Shown one piece after another: positions 55,140 to 63,607 of a stretch of 64,000 bases of DNA (position 1 is the first letter of the stretch; each line of letters begins with the position of its first letter). Position numbers and translations under genes: made by a program. The DNA comes from Rheinheimera pacifica (GTDB taxonomy: Bacteria > Pseudomonadota > Gammaproteobacteria > Enterobacterales > Alteromonadaceae), in the NCBI RefSeq assembly GCF_024809855.1, contig NZ_JANUEM010000004.1, positions 1 to 64,000 of the forward strand. Direction: 5' to 3'. The notes beneath the pieces were generated by a model. That model was not told the origin of the DNA, did not search any database, and was given only the letters and a program-made list of their open reading frames with translations.

Positions 55140-56437
55140 AAAGGCAGTTCCACTGTCACTTTTAAGCCGCTGGAATAATCTGAAGCATCAAGGCTTACCT
55201 GGCCCTGATGTAAATTAACGATATCGCGCACTATGGCCAAACCCAAGCCAGATCCCAAAGTTCCTGACTGATGCCTGTCACCGCCCACCCGGTAGAAGCG
55301 ATCAAATACTCTGCTGTACTCTTGCGGGGCGATACCCGGGCCATTATCCTGTACCACCAGTAAGGCTTTACCGGCCTGTGTCATTAACTCTAACTGGATG
55401 ACACCACCGCTCTGGGTATATTTACTGGCGTTACCCACCAGGTTACTGACTAACAACCGTAACGCAAAAGCATCCCCTTTCAGCGATAAATGCTCCAGCC
55501 CCAGAAGCTCAATCTGTTGCTGCTTTTTTTCAATTTGTGGATACCATTCAGCAACCACCTGACGGCATAAACCGGCTAAATCCAGTTGTTCTGTACGGGC
55601 CTGAAAATGCTCCGGGTTCGTCCGGTTTAACAGCATAATTTGTTCAATCAGGGCGCTCATACGCTCCACTCCGGCCTGTAACGCCAGCATAGAATCCTGC
55701 GGATCAGCAATGCCCGACTGCTGCCATTGCTGTGAGGCATTATGTAAATTCACCTGCAATACGCTCAACGGTGTGCGCAGCTCATGCGCAACATCAGAAG
55801 CAAAGCGTTTTTCCCGTTCAAAAGCATCTGCCAGCCGGGCAAATAACAGATTAGTGGTTTTCAGCATCTGGTCTAACTCAGCAGGTACCTGCTCCAGTTT
55901 TACCGGCGTTAAGTCATTAGCTTTTTTTGACGCAAGCTGGGCAGAAAAACGCTTAATAGGCGACAAAGCTTTACTCACCACCAGCCAAATCAACAATGCC
56001 TGCAGCGGTAAGCTAAGTACCACAGGGTAAATCGATGCAGTAATCACTTCATCGGCCAGTTGCTGGCGTTGCTGCAGTGGCTGAGCCACTATCACAGTCA
56101 GTAAGGCGGCGGGGGTCTGGTGAAACACCCGCCATCTTTTTCCCGCAAAATTCTGCTCGGTAAAACCCGTAGTTTCTGTCATAGGTGTTTCAGGAGCTAA
56201 GGGGCTGCGATACACCAACTGATTGTTTTGCCAAACCTGCAGCGCCAGTCCAAGTTCCTGTTGTGGGCTGGCGCCATACTGCTGCGCCAGGCTCGACGCC
56301 AACACTTGTAAATCCTGATCAAACAATGCTTCTGCCCTACCGGCACTTTGCCGGTAACTTTGCAAAGCAGCTAAAAAACTGATTAAAGTAAAAAGTGCAA
56401 TAAGGACTGTGACTAAATAGCGGCGAAGTGATCTCAT
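55136..56437 (-). CDS. Sensor histidine kinase, QseC-like
   Basis: 433 residues. One helix at 8-27, a periplasmic domain of about 110 residues, a second helix around 138-158, HAMP, HisKA with the phospho-His in FASDVAHELRTPLSVLQV, and HATPase (NLVGNASKYTQSGG, DNGPGIAP, GSGLGLAIVRDI). The periplasmic part carries no RExxE iron motif. It pairs with the response regulator 7 bp upstream. Confidence 0.93.
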   Translation of the reverse strand: MRSLRRYLVTVLIALFTLISFLAALQSYRQSAGRAEALFDQDLQVLASSLAQQYGASPQQELGLALQVWQNNQLVYRSPLAPETPMTETTGFTEQNFAGKRWRVFHQTPAALLTVIVAQPLQQRQQLADEVITASIYPVVLSLPLQALLIWLVVSKALSPIKRFSAQLASKKANDLTPVKLEQVPAELDQMLKTTNLLFARLADAFEREKRFASDVAHELRTPLSVLQVNLHNASQQWQQSGIADPQDSMLALQAGVERMSALIEQIMLLNRTNPEHFQARTEQLDLAGLCRQVVAEWYPQIEKKQQQIELLGLEHLSLKGDAFALRLLVSNLVGNASKYTQSGGVIQLELMTQAGKALLVVQDNGPGIAPQEYSRVFDRFYRVGGDRHQSGTLGSGLGLAIVRDIVNLHQGQVSLDASDYSSGLKVTVELPL

Positions 56438-56444
56438 AGTGTGG

Positions 56445-57104
56445 TCATACCATACTCACACTGTAGCCCACACCACGTAGGGTTTTAATAAAATCTTTCG
56501 GCAGCTTTTTTCGTAAATTGGAAATATGCACTTCCAGAGCATTACTGGCCACCTCCTCTCCCCAGGCGTAAAGGCTTGCCTCCAGTTGTTCGCGGGTTTT
56601 TATCCGGCCAGCTGATTCCATCAATTCTTTGAGCAACATAAATTCGCGGCGCGACAAACTAATAACTTCGCCTTCTACCCGGACTTTATGCGCGCTGGTA
56701 TCCAGCTCTACCTGCTGCAGTTTAATCAAATGCGTGGCTGCGGTGCCAAGACGGCGCTCTATCACCCGTAAACGGGCGAAAAGCTCCGGCATGGCAAAAG
56801 GTTTTACCAGATAATCATCTGCACCTAAATCCAGGCCGCGAATACGATCATCGATGCCATCACGGGCAGTAAGTACCAAAACCGGCAGATGACCTTCTCT
56901 TTGCCGGCTTTGTTTGAGCAGATCCAGGCCATCCATATCCGGCAGGCCCAGATCGAGGATCACTGCGTCGCAATCTTTAGCTTTAATACTGCTTAAAGCA
57001 TGTTTACCCGTACTGACATGATTAACCACAAACCCCTGGGCAGATAATGCCAACAGTAAGCCTTTGGCTAAATCTAAATCATCTTCTACCAGTAACAGTC
57101 TCAT
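56445..57104 (-). CDS. OmpR/QseB-type response regulator
   Basis: 219 residues. Receiver with LLVEDDLDLAKGL, D51 in AVILDLGLPDMDG, and DYLVKPFAMPELFARLR. The winged helix contains LSRREFMLLKELM and ALEVHISNLRKKLP. Overall it resembles QseB/PmrA. A YTTAAG-N5-YTTAAG box upstream of the operon (61505-61521) is of the kind this group binds, implying autoregulation. Confidence 0.94.
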   Translation of the reverse strand: MRLLLVEDDLDLAKGLLLALSAQGFVVNHVSTGKHALSSIKAKDCDAVILDLGLPDMDGLDLLKQSRQREGHLPVLVLTARDGIDDRIRGLDLGADDYLVKPFAMPELFARLRVIERRLGTAATHLIKLQQVELDTSAHKVRVEGEVISLSRREFMLLKELMESAGRIKTREQLEASLYAWGEEVASNALEVHISNLRKKLPKDFIKTLRGVGYSVSMV

Positions 57105-57137
57105 TGCTTCTCCAGCATTGATGCCCGACGCTGCGGT

Positions 57138-57809
57138 TTAGCGTTTTAGTTTTTTTACCACTTTTGCTTCCAGCTCAGCCAGCTCCTGCAAACGGCCTTT
57201 ATCTGCAGTTTCACGCTGTGGCCGTGGCTCTGCCAGCCTGGCTTTTTCAATGTAGCTCATGGCTGCTTTATAGTCGCGCCTTTGCGTTAAAAATTCTGCA
57301 TAAAAATAATTAGGATCAATACCTTGTGGGTTAATACTCAGCGCTTTTTCCAGCATCATTTTTGCTGTTTTATCGCTGCCAAAGCCAATAGGCCAGCCAG
57401 GCACCTTGTAATACAACACCCCTAAACTGGTGTAAGCCGAGCCTTGCAGTGCCTGGCTATCGAGTTGCAATGCTGCTTCCAGATCGGCTTTTGAGCTTTC
57501 AGCCAACGACATAGCGGCCAAGCCACCCTTAGCACCGGCATAGCTGGACTTGATAATGCCTCGCCAGATCAGTGCTTCAGCTTTGTCCGGGTTCGCCGCT
57601 ACAACAGCGTCTGCTTGTTCCAGCAACGTTGCAAATGCTACTTCTTTTTGCGCGTCACTTAAGCCGTAGTTAACTTCTGCCCAGCGATCCTGCAAAGGTT
57701 TAATGTCTTCAAATACATCGGCATAAACCGGGCCTGCGATCAGTGCTGAGGTTAAAAATAAAGCTGGCACCAAAACGACTAACCGGAATGATTTCGTTAA
57801 GTTGTTCAT
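57138..57809 (-). CDS. Exported TPR-like protein
   Basis: 223 residues from ATG at 57809 (SD GAGG). A signal peptide (LVVLVPALFLTSALIAGPVYA) is followed by helical repeats: AEALIWRGIIKSSYAGAKGG, ALQGSAYTSLGVLYYKVPGW, DPNYFYAEFLTQRRDYKAA. The pattern fits tetratricopeptide repeats that organise periplasmic partners. It sits between the enzyme genes and the two-component genes, 33 bp from the regulator. Confidence 0.82.
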   Translation of the reverse strand: MNNLTKSFRLVVLVPALFLTSALIAGPVYADVFEDIKPLQDRWAEVNYGLSDAQKEVAFATLLEQADAVVAANPDKAEALIWRGIIKSSYAGAKGGLAAMSLAESSKADLEAALQLDSQALQGSAYTSLGVLYYKVPGWPIGFGSDKTAKMMLEKALSINPQGIDPNYFYAEFLTQRRDYKAAMSYIEKARLAEPRPQRETADKGRLQELAELEAKVVKKLKR

Positions 57810-57819
57810 ATTGACCTCG

Positions 57820-58605
57820 TTAATGGTTTTTACCCACTGCAAATAACTCAATTAGTGTTAATTTACTTTTTAACGCCATATCTACCAGCGCCGGGAAAAG
57901 TGCATTCAACCGGACAAAAATACGCTCAGGCCAGCCGAGAAAACGCCGCAGTTCATTAGACTTAAGCTGTTTAATTAACTGCTCTGCTACCCAAACCGGG
58001 CTATCCACACTGTTGCCAAGCTGTTCATTCAGTTGCATCACATCGCTGGAATTGATACTGGTTTCTGTTGCTCTTGGCGCAAAGTACTTCACCTGAATAC
58101 CGCTGCCAGCCAGTTCACGTTGCAAAGCTTCAGTAAAACCACGTAAACCAAATTTAGTGGCACAATAACCGGTAAATCCGGGGTGGCCGATGCTGCCAAA
58201 GGCAGAGCCAACATTAACTATCTGGCCCTTACGCTGACGTAAAACTGGTAAAAATAGCTGACACAGTTGCATGGGCACCAATAAATTAATGCTGATCAAC
58301 TCGCTGAACTGCTGCTGCTGGCATAAACCAAACTGGCTGATACCGGCATTGTTGATCAATATGTCTATGCCGCCCTGTTGCTGGCAAAACTGTAGCAAGC
58401 CTTGCTGCTCTGCCGTAACCATTAAGTCGCAACAGTACACCAGGGTTTCAACTGCCAGTTGGCGTTGTAATGCCTTTAGTTTGGTTGCAGAGCGCCCGGT
58501 CAGAATAAGTCTGGCACCTGCCGCACTTAACTGCCTGGCGACTTCAGAGCCGATACCACCGGTCGCCCCTGTTAGCAATACCGTTTTTCGTGTTAAAAAG
58601 CTCAT
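57820..58605 (-). CDS. Short-chain dehydrogenase/reductase
   Basis: 261 residues. TGATGGIGSEVARQL is the cofactor loop, NNAGISQF the central motif, and VGSAFGSIGHPGFTGYCATK holds the Ser-Tyr-Lys triad. The C-terminus has a hydrophobic stretch (FVRLNALFPALVDMALK) as in membrane-associated acyl reductases of the DltE/SDR type. It is 5 bp from the oxidase gene, so it probably reduces or oxidises the same metabolite. Confidence 0.93.
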   Translation of the reverse strand: MSFLTRKTVLLTGATGGIGSEVARQLSAAGARLILTGRSATKLKALQRQLAVETLVYCCDLMVTAEQQGLLQFCQQQGGIDILINNAGISQFGLCQQQQFSELISINLLVPMQLCQLFLPVLRQRKGQIVNVGSAFGSIGHPGFTGYCATKFGLRGFTEALQRELAGSGIQVKYFAPRATETSINSSDVMQLNEQLGNSVDSPVWVAEQLIKQLKSNELRRFLGWPERIFVRLNALFPALVDMALKSKLTLIELFAVGKNH

Positions 58606-58610
58606 ACCAT

Positions 58611-59294
58611 CTACTCCTCTGCCTGCACTTTTTTGCTCAGGCCGTGAGGTTGTTCCAAACTACGGAATACATCACCGTATAAATGGAAGAAACGCCTGGC
58701 ACTGTGAATAATTTGCGCTTGTTCAGCCGGATCGGTAATTTTGTTCATCAGGCTTTCAAAGAATTTGATATGGTCCTGATCTAAAGCACCGTGCGAGTTT
58801 AAATAGGTAAAAGCTTTACGTGGCAACTGTAAAGTAGTGGCAATTCTGCTGGCTGCCTGCTCTGCTAAGGCAATAGAGGTGCCCTCAAGCACCAGCACCA
58901 TACCAAAAAAACATATCGGGTTAACACGGCGTACTGAATCATAGGCATAAGACACCATCAGCTCAGTGGCAAAAGCGGGCGTTGTACTGCGGGCCTGCTC
59001 TTTATCATAGCCACAGGCGGCTATGTCATTTAGCACCCATTCCTGATGCCCCAGCTCTTCTTCGATGTATTCCGCCACCGCTTCGCGTAACCATTCTTTC
59101 GACTCTGGCAGCAAGGCCCCTACCGACATTAACAGCGGTACTGTATGTTTAACGTGGTGATAGGCCTGGGTTAAAAAAGCCACATAATGGTCCAGCGTAA
59201 AATCACCGGCAAAAGTGCGGCGTATCATCGGCGCATCCAGTAAGTAAGCACGCTCTGTTTCTGTTGCGTTAACCAGCGTTTGATAAAAACTCAT
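58611..59294 (-). CDS. Heme-oxygenase-like diiron oxidase (TenA/PqqC superfamily)
   Basis: 227 residues. All metal ligands of this fold can be placed: E80-x-x-H83 in EEELGHQEW, E137 in VLVLEGTS, and H168-x3-D172-x2-H175 in SHGALDQDHIKFF. That is the set seen in non-heme diiron members such as UndA and CADD, and a plain thiaminase would not need it. Such enzymes perform O2-dependent oxidation or decarboxylation, UndA on medium-chain fatty acids. The start lies inside the 3' end of the acyl-activating gene (26-bp overlap). Confidence 0.88.
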   Translation of the reverse strand: MSFYQTLVNATETERAYLLDAPMIRRTFAGDFTLDHYVAFLTQAYHHVKHTVPLLMSVGALLPESKEWLREAVAEYIEEELGHQEWVLNDIAACGYDKEQARSTTPAFATELMVSYAYDSVRRVNPICFFGMVLVLEGTSIALAEQAASRIATTLQLPRKAFTYLNSHGALDQDHIKFFESLMNKITDPAEQAQIIHSARRFFHLYGDVFRSLEQPHGLSKKVQAEE

Positions 59295-60762
59295 AGGACT
59301 CTCCTGCTATATCTTTGGATGAAAATAAATCGGCAATCAGGCTTTGGTATTTCTTAACAACCTCGGTGCGCCGTGGCCGGCCATTAGCCGTTAACGTGCC
59401 ATCTGCTACAGACAAGGGCTGATTTAATAACTGATAAGCTTTTATTTGCGCGTAGTCTGGTAATTGCTGGTTCACTTGTTGCAGGTAGGCAGGTAACAAT
59501 GCTGCCGACTTGGGATCAGCAAGATATAAAAGTGCAGCACAGTAAGGTTTAGCATCTCCAACCAACACCGCCTGGCGGATTAAACCGCTTTGTGTCAGTA
59601 ATGCTTCCGGCCACTCAGGTGAAATGTTGCGCCCCAGGCTTGAGATCAGTAAATTCTTACGGCGTCCAAGAATACGTAACCGGCCCTGGGTATCCAGCTC
59701 GCCTAAATCTCCGGTAAATACTTTATCGCAGGCAGAGTCAGCGTCGCCCAGATAACCCAAAAATGGTTGTTTTACTACAATTTCACCAGCAACAATTTCG
59801 ATCTCGCGATGCGCTAATGGCAGCCCCACTAATTCCAGTTCAGTAGCCGAACTTTGCTGCGCATTAAAACCTGATAGCGCGACCACAGAAGCACATTCAC
59901 TTAAGCCATATCCCTGAAACACGGGTAATCCAAGCCGCGATGCCTGTTGCAGTAACGCAACAGAAACATGAGCACCGCCTACAGCTATAAACTCCAGTGA
60001 CTGCGGCGCTTGCCAGCCCTGAGATCTTGCCATCACCAGCAGTTGCAGTAATTCAGGTACTAAAATCAGGCTTTTTGGCGCTACCTTACTAATTAGCTGT
60101 AGTAAAGCCTGTGGATTAACCAACTGACTACCATTAAAACCGCGCACTTCATCTGGTGCTATCAGCACCTCGCCACCGGCTAATAAAGGGGCATAAATAC
60201 CTGCGATGTTTTCTAACAGAGTACTTAAAGGTAATAAACACAGATGCTTAGGTACATTTTGTTCAATACGTTCAATCAGACTATACGCCACATCAAGTTG
60301 GCTTTGCGCCGATAAACACACTCCTTTGGGTTGCCCGGTTGAACCTGAAGTAAACGTAATTTTTTGACAAGCCGGTGCGATAACCGCACCAGCGACTGAT
60401 AATTCACGGCGATACAGCAGTAGATCGCCGACTTGTTCCAACAAGGTAAATTCGGCTGCCTGTTGTTCTGTATCTGAAATATAAATATCTGGCTGCAACT
60501 GTGACATCACGTGCGCTAATTGGCTGTCGGACAAATAAGTTGGCAGTGGCACCAATATCAAATCAGCATCCAGACAGGCTAAGTCCAGTAGCGCCCACTG
60601 CGCTGAGCTATTGGCTGCCAACGCAATACGCCGTGCACCATAACCTGATAATAGTTCCTGCCATAAACGCATCTGCTTTTCGATCCAGGCCCGCGAATAA
60701 CTGATACCCGTTGCCAGATCGCGCAGCATAGCTGTCACTGGTAATTCAATTCGCATTAGCAA
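59269..60762 (-). CDS. AMP-binding acyl-activating enzyme
   Basis: 497 residues of the ANL superfamily: P-loop ITFTSGSTGQPKGVCLS, YGLSECASVV, FTGDLGELDTQGRLRILGRR and SLGRNISPEWPE as in long-chain acyl ligases. The A10 motif reads LTANGRPRRTEV: the usual catalytic lysine (as in TPTMKLKR or SGKIxR) is Arg here. It probably adenylates a fatty or aryl acid and passes it to CoA or a carrier. Overlaps the hemolysin-like gene by 7 bp and the oxidase gene by 26 bp. Confidence 0.9.
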   Translation of the reverse strand: MLMRIELPVTAMLRDLATGISYSRAWIEKQMRLWQELLSGYGARRIALAANSSAQWALLDLACLDADLILVPLPTYLSDSQLAHVMSQLQPDIYISDTEQQAAEFTLLEQVGDLLLYRRELSVAGAVIAPACQKITFTSGSTGQPKGVCLSAQSQLDVAYSLIERIEQNVPKHLCLLPLSTLLENIAGIYAPLLAGGEVLIAPDEVRGFNGSQLVNPQALLQLISKVAPKSLILVPELLQLLVMARSQGWQAPQSLEFIAVGGAHVSVALLQQASRLGLPVFQGYGLSECASVVALSGFNAQQSSATELELVGLPLAHREIEIVAGEIVVKQPFLGYLGDADSACDKVFTGDLGELDTQGRLRILGRRKNLLISSLGRNISPEWPEALLTQSGLIRQAVLVGDAKPYCAALLYLADPKSAALLPAYLQQVNQQLPDYAQIKAYQLLNQPLSVADGTLTANGRPRRTEVVKKYQSLIADLFSSKDIAGESYEFLSNAG

Positions 60763-61460
60763 TCTCCTTCCGGCAAACGGGCAACTAATTGGTGTAGCTG
60801 TGGCCAGTGCTGATGCGCTAAAGCAGTGAGTTTCTCTTCACGATGGATTAATTGGGTAACAGCGGCTAAATCCATCACACACACTTTTGGATCCGTATTA
60901 TAGTAGCTGCCCCAACTGGCAGCCTGTTTACCCAAAGCATCTGCCTTTGCCTCACCTAATTCGGTAAGCTCAATACCATGACGGCTTAAAATGCTGCGCA
61001 CCTGTGTTGTAGCGGCGCATAACAGGTAGCGGTAATTTAACTGGTTCAGCGCATAAGCCATCAGTACAAATAGCTGTAATAAGCTTTGCCGGTTGGACGC
61101 ATACAAATGGCCAATTTCGATAAGTTGAGGGCGTTCAGCATACAAGCCATGAGTGGCAAGTATTTGCTCTACTGCAACAGGCAGGTATTGCTCAATAAAC
61201 AATGGTGTTTTGGCCGCGCTGCGCAGCCCTATTACTGCCTGCCACTGGCCGTTTCGGCTTACCCCTAATAAATTAGGCATAAAATGCTCTACGTTAGCCT
61301 GATAATGCGTGGCAAATCCTTGCTGAATAAATTGCTGCAAAGAGCTACGTTGTGGCTGATCAGGTAACACTAACTGTAAACAACTTTCGCCAGACTCTAT
61401 TGCAACGCTGTTGACGCTTGAGCTGGCGCTGAGTTTGGTGCTGTGCATAAGACTGGTCAT
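60756..61460 (-). CDS. Thermostable-hemolysin-family protein
   Basis: 234 residues. QLVLPDQPQRSSLQQFIQQG, FATHYQANVEHFMPNLLGVS, AVIGLRSAAKTPLFIEQYL and EIGHLYASNRQSLLQLFVLM match the family of Vibrio delta-VPH. The name comes from haemolysis tests; the fold resembles acyl-homoserine-lactone synthase and GNAT acyltransferases, so an N-acyltransferase role within this acyl-activating cluster is my inference. First gene of the operon, 45 bp after the regulator box. Confidence 0.87.
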   Translation of the reverse strand: MTSLMHSTKLSASSSVNSVAIESGESCLQLVLPDQPQRSSLQQFIQQGFATHYQANVEHFMPNLLGVSRNGQWQAVIGLRSAAKTPLFIEQYLPVAVEQILATHGLYAERPQLIEIGHLYASNRQSLLQLFVLMAYALNQLNYRYLLCAATTQVRSILSRHGIELTELGEAKADALGKQAASWGSYYNTDPKVCVMDLAAVTQLIHREEKLTALAHQHWPQLHQLVARLPEGDC

Positions 61461-61504
61461 AACGGGCTCCTGTTTTACCGTTGTAACCAGTTTGGAAGAG
61501 AATA

Positions 61505-61521
61505 CTTAAAGTAGTCTTAAG
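61505..61521 (-). promoter_or_regulatory. PmrA/QseB-type box upstream of the ten-gene operon
   Basis: On the minus strand the sequence is CTTAAG ACTAC TTTAAG, a perfect YTTAAG-N5-YTTAAG direct repeat. It is immediately followed by TATTCT, which may be the -10. It lies 45-61 bp before the first start codon. Confidence 0.65.
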
Positions 61522-61545
61522 GCAAACGCAGGCAGGAAATTTATT

Positions 61546-62613
61546 TTATATCGTAGATTGAGCGGTACCATAAAGCGACTTTTCAACCGCGGCGATACAG
61601 CCCTCCAACCGTTGATAGTAGTCCGGCGCATCTATCACACAAAAGCGGCTGACATCAAAACCATAGCTCAGATACAGTGCCATCAGCTGATCAAAGCTTG
61701 ACTCGCGGGTAGTCTGATCACCAAGCTCACGCATACCATCAGCCACCCAGGGCACGGTAGGTTTAAGCGCAATAACCAGATCGTACTTGGCAGGGTCAAT
61801 AAAACTTTCTACCCTGCTTGCCACCCGGCCTAAAAATACCTGACTGAAAAACGCCGTAACCACGGCATCAGTATCAAAAAAACACACTTTATTGGCACTA
61901 CGCAAGGCGGTTAAATCCTGCTCGTATTGCAAATGTGCGATACGGTTAAAATCTTCCAGGTCAAATAAGTCGCCATTGCCACCAACAACATCATGCTGAT
62001 AATCACGGCCTAGCTCTTCTGACCAAGACGTACAATACACTTTGGCAAGTTTGCGCGTTAGTGTGGTTTTACCACAGGACTCCGGCCCGGTGATCAGCAC
62101 CTTACGGGCAAAAAACGGCCGGGCAGAACCAGCAATATAATCCCAGTGTAAGTAAGGATGATTGCGGATCTCAGTACCGCTAATTGGCCACTGGGTGCGC
62201 TGTGGGTCCAGCACTTTATACTCAACGTCAGGAAAATATCGATTGTGCCCGTCGCGGTAACTTTCTTCGCCGCCATAAATCACACTAAAAGGCTCCGGCA
62301 CAGTTTGCTTAAGCTGCGCGGCATAAGCGCCCCAGCCTTGTGGAAAAGGTGCCATCGTATCTTCATTTTGTAACAGCACCTCAATACCCAGCCCCTGTAG
62401 CTCCTGCGATAACCAGCGCTGGCGCAACACACCACTGATATAAGCAATACCGGCACTACCGCACAGTTGCCCGTCTTCCTGTGTGCGTTCACTTATTACG
62501 ACATACAGCTTGTCACACAAGGCATGCGCTCTGAGTATCGCGGTAATATGGCCACGGTGCGGCGGTAGAAATTTGCCGGGAAACACGCCCACTTTCATCT
62601 GTTTAGTCCACAT
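61546..62613 (-). CDS. nadR: NadR-like NMN adenylyltransferase/ribosylnicotinamide kinase
   Basis: 355 residues. The adenylyltransferase domain has GVFPGKFLPPHRGHITAILR (HxGH) and SGTEIRNHP (ISSTxxR). The kinase domain has Walker A ITGPESCGKTTLTRKLAK. The N-terminal DNA-binding helix-turn-helix of enterobacterial NadR is missing, so it is enzyme-only, salvaging nicotinamide riboside to NAD. Start at 62613; an ATG six codons later is possible. Confidence 0.92.
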   Translation of the reverse strand: MWTKQMKVGVFPGKFLPPHRGHITAILRAHALCDKLYVVISERTQEDGQLCGSAGIAYISGVLRQRWLSQELQGLGIEVLLQNEDTMAPFPQGWGAYAAQLKQTVPEPFSVIYGGEESYRDGHNRYFPDVEYKVLDPQRTQWPISGTEIRNHPYLHWDYIAGSARPFFARKVLITGPESCGKTTLTRKLAKVYCTSWSEELGRDYQHDVVGGNGDLFDLEDFNRIAHLQYEQDLTALRSANKVCFFDTDAVVTAFFSQVFLGRVASRVESFIDPAKYDLVIALKPTVPWVADGMRELGDQTTRESSFDQLMALYLSYGFDVSRFCVIDAPDYYQRLEGCIAAVEKSLYGTAQSTI

Positions 62614-62675
62614 GTGTTATTAATCACTGCACCGTACACTGAATTGTAATAAAACGCCATAATAGCCCTTAAAGC

Positions 62676-62704
62676 AAAAAACCCGCTAAATAAGCGGGTT
62701 TTTA
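62676..62704 (-). terminator. sucCD operon terminator
   Basis: AACCCGCT AAATA AGCGGGTT with A-run and T-run flanks, 21 bp after the sucD stop. Confidence 0.85.
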
Positions 62705-62724
62705 TAAGCTAAATCAACAGCCTG

Positions 62725-63597
62725 TTACCAGCCTGTCAGCTCTTTCAGTGCTTTACCGATGTCAGCTAAGCTCTTAACGGTCTTAACACCGGCATCTTCC
62801 AGTGCAGCAAACTTCTCGTCAGCTGTACCTTTACCACCAGAGATGATAGCGCCGGCGTGGCCCATGCGCTTACCAGCTGGTGCAGTAACACCGGCAATGT
62901 AAGACACAACTGGTTTAGTCACGTGCTGCTTGATATAAGCAGCCGCTTCTTCTTCAGCTGAACCACCGATTTCACCGATCATTACGATGGCTTCAGTTTG
63001 CGGATCGTCTTGGAACAACTTCAGAATATCGATGAAGTTAGAACCTGGGATTGGGTCACCACCGATACCAACACAGGTAGACTGGCCAAAACCGTAATCC
63101 GTAGTTTGTTTTACTGCTTCATAGGTCAGAGTACCTGAACGTGAAACGATACCTACTTTACCTGGCTTGTGAATGTGGCCTGGCATAATACCAATTTTAC
63201 ATTCACCCGGCGTAATTACGCCCGGGCAGTTAGGGCCAATTAAGCGTACGCCTAATTCGTCACATTTAACTTTAGCATCCAGCATATCCAGTGTAGGAAT
63301 GCCTTCAGTGATACAAACGATCAGCTTGATACCACCGTTAGCTGCTTCCAGGATAGAATCCTTACAAAAAGCAGCTGGTACGTAAATTACTGATGCTTCT
63401 GCACCAGTCGCTTCTACCGCTTCTTTTACTGTATTGAATACCGGTAAACCTAAGTGAGTTTGTCCACCTTTACCCGGAGTCACACCACCCACCATTTTAG
63501 TGCCGTAAGCGATGGCTTGTTCAGAGTGGAAAGTACCCTGAGCACCTGTGAAACCCTGACAAATTACTTTGGTATCTTTATTAATTAAAACGCTCAT
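62725..63597 (-). CDS. sucD: Succinyl-CoA synthetase alpha subunit
   Basis: 290 residues from ATG at 63597 ([20 protein letters not shown]). The CoA site is [14 protein letters not shown]. The phospho-histidine is in [17 protein letters not shown]. It joins SucC to make succinate and ATP/GTP in the TCA cycle. It follows sucC by 10 bp. Confidence 0.98.
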   Translation of the reverse strand: MSVLINKDTKVICQGFTGAQGTFHSEQAIAYGTKMVGGVTPGKGGQTHLGLPVFNTVKEAVEATGAEASVIYVPAAFCKDSILEAANGGIKLIVCITEGIPTLDMLDAKVKCDELGVRLIGPNCPGVITPGECKIGIMPGHIHKPGKVGIVSRSGTLTYEAVKQTTDYGFGQSTCVGIGGDPIPGSNFIDILKLFQDDPQTEAIVMIGEIGGSAEEEAAAYIKQHVTKPVVSYIAGVTAPAGKRMGHAGAIISGGKGTADEKFAALEDAGVKTVKSLADIGKALKELTGW

Positions 63598-63607
63598 TGA
63601 TAACCCC

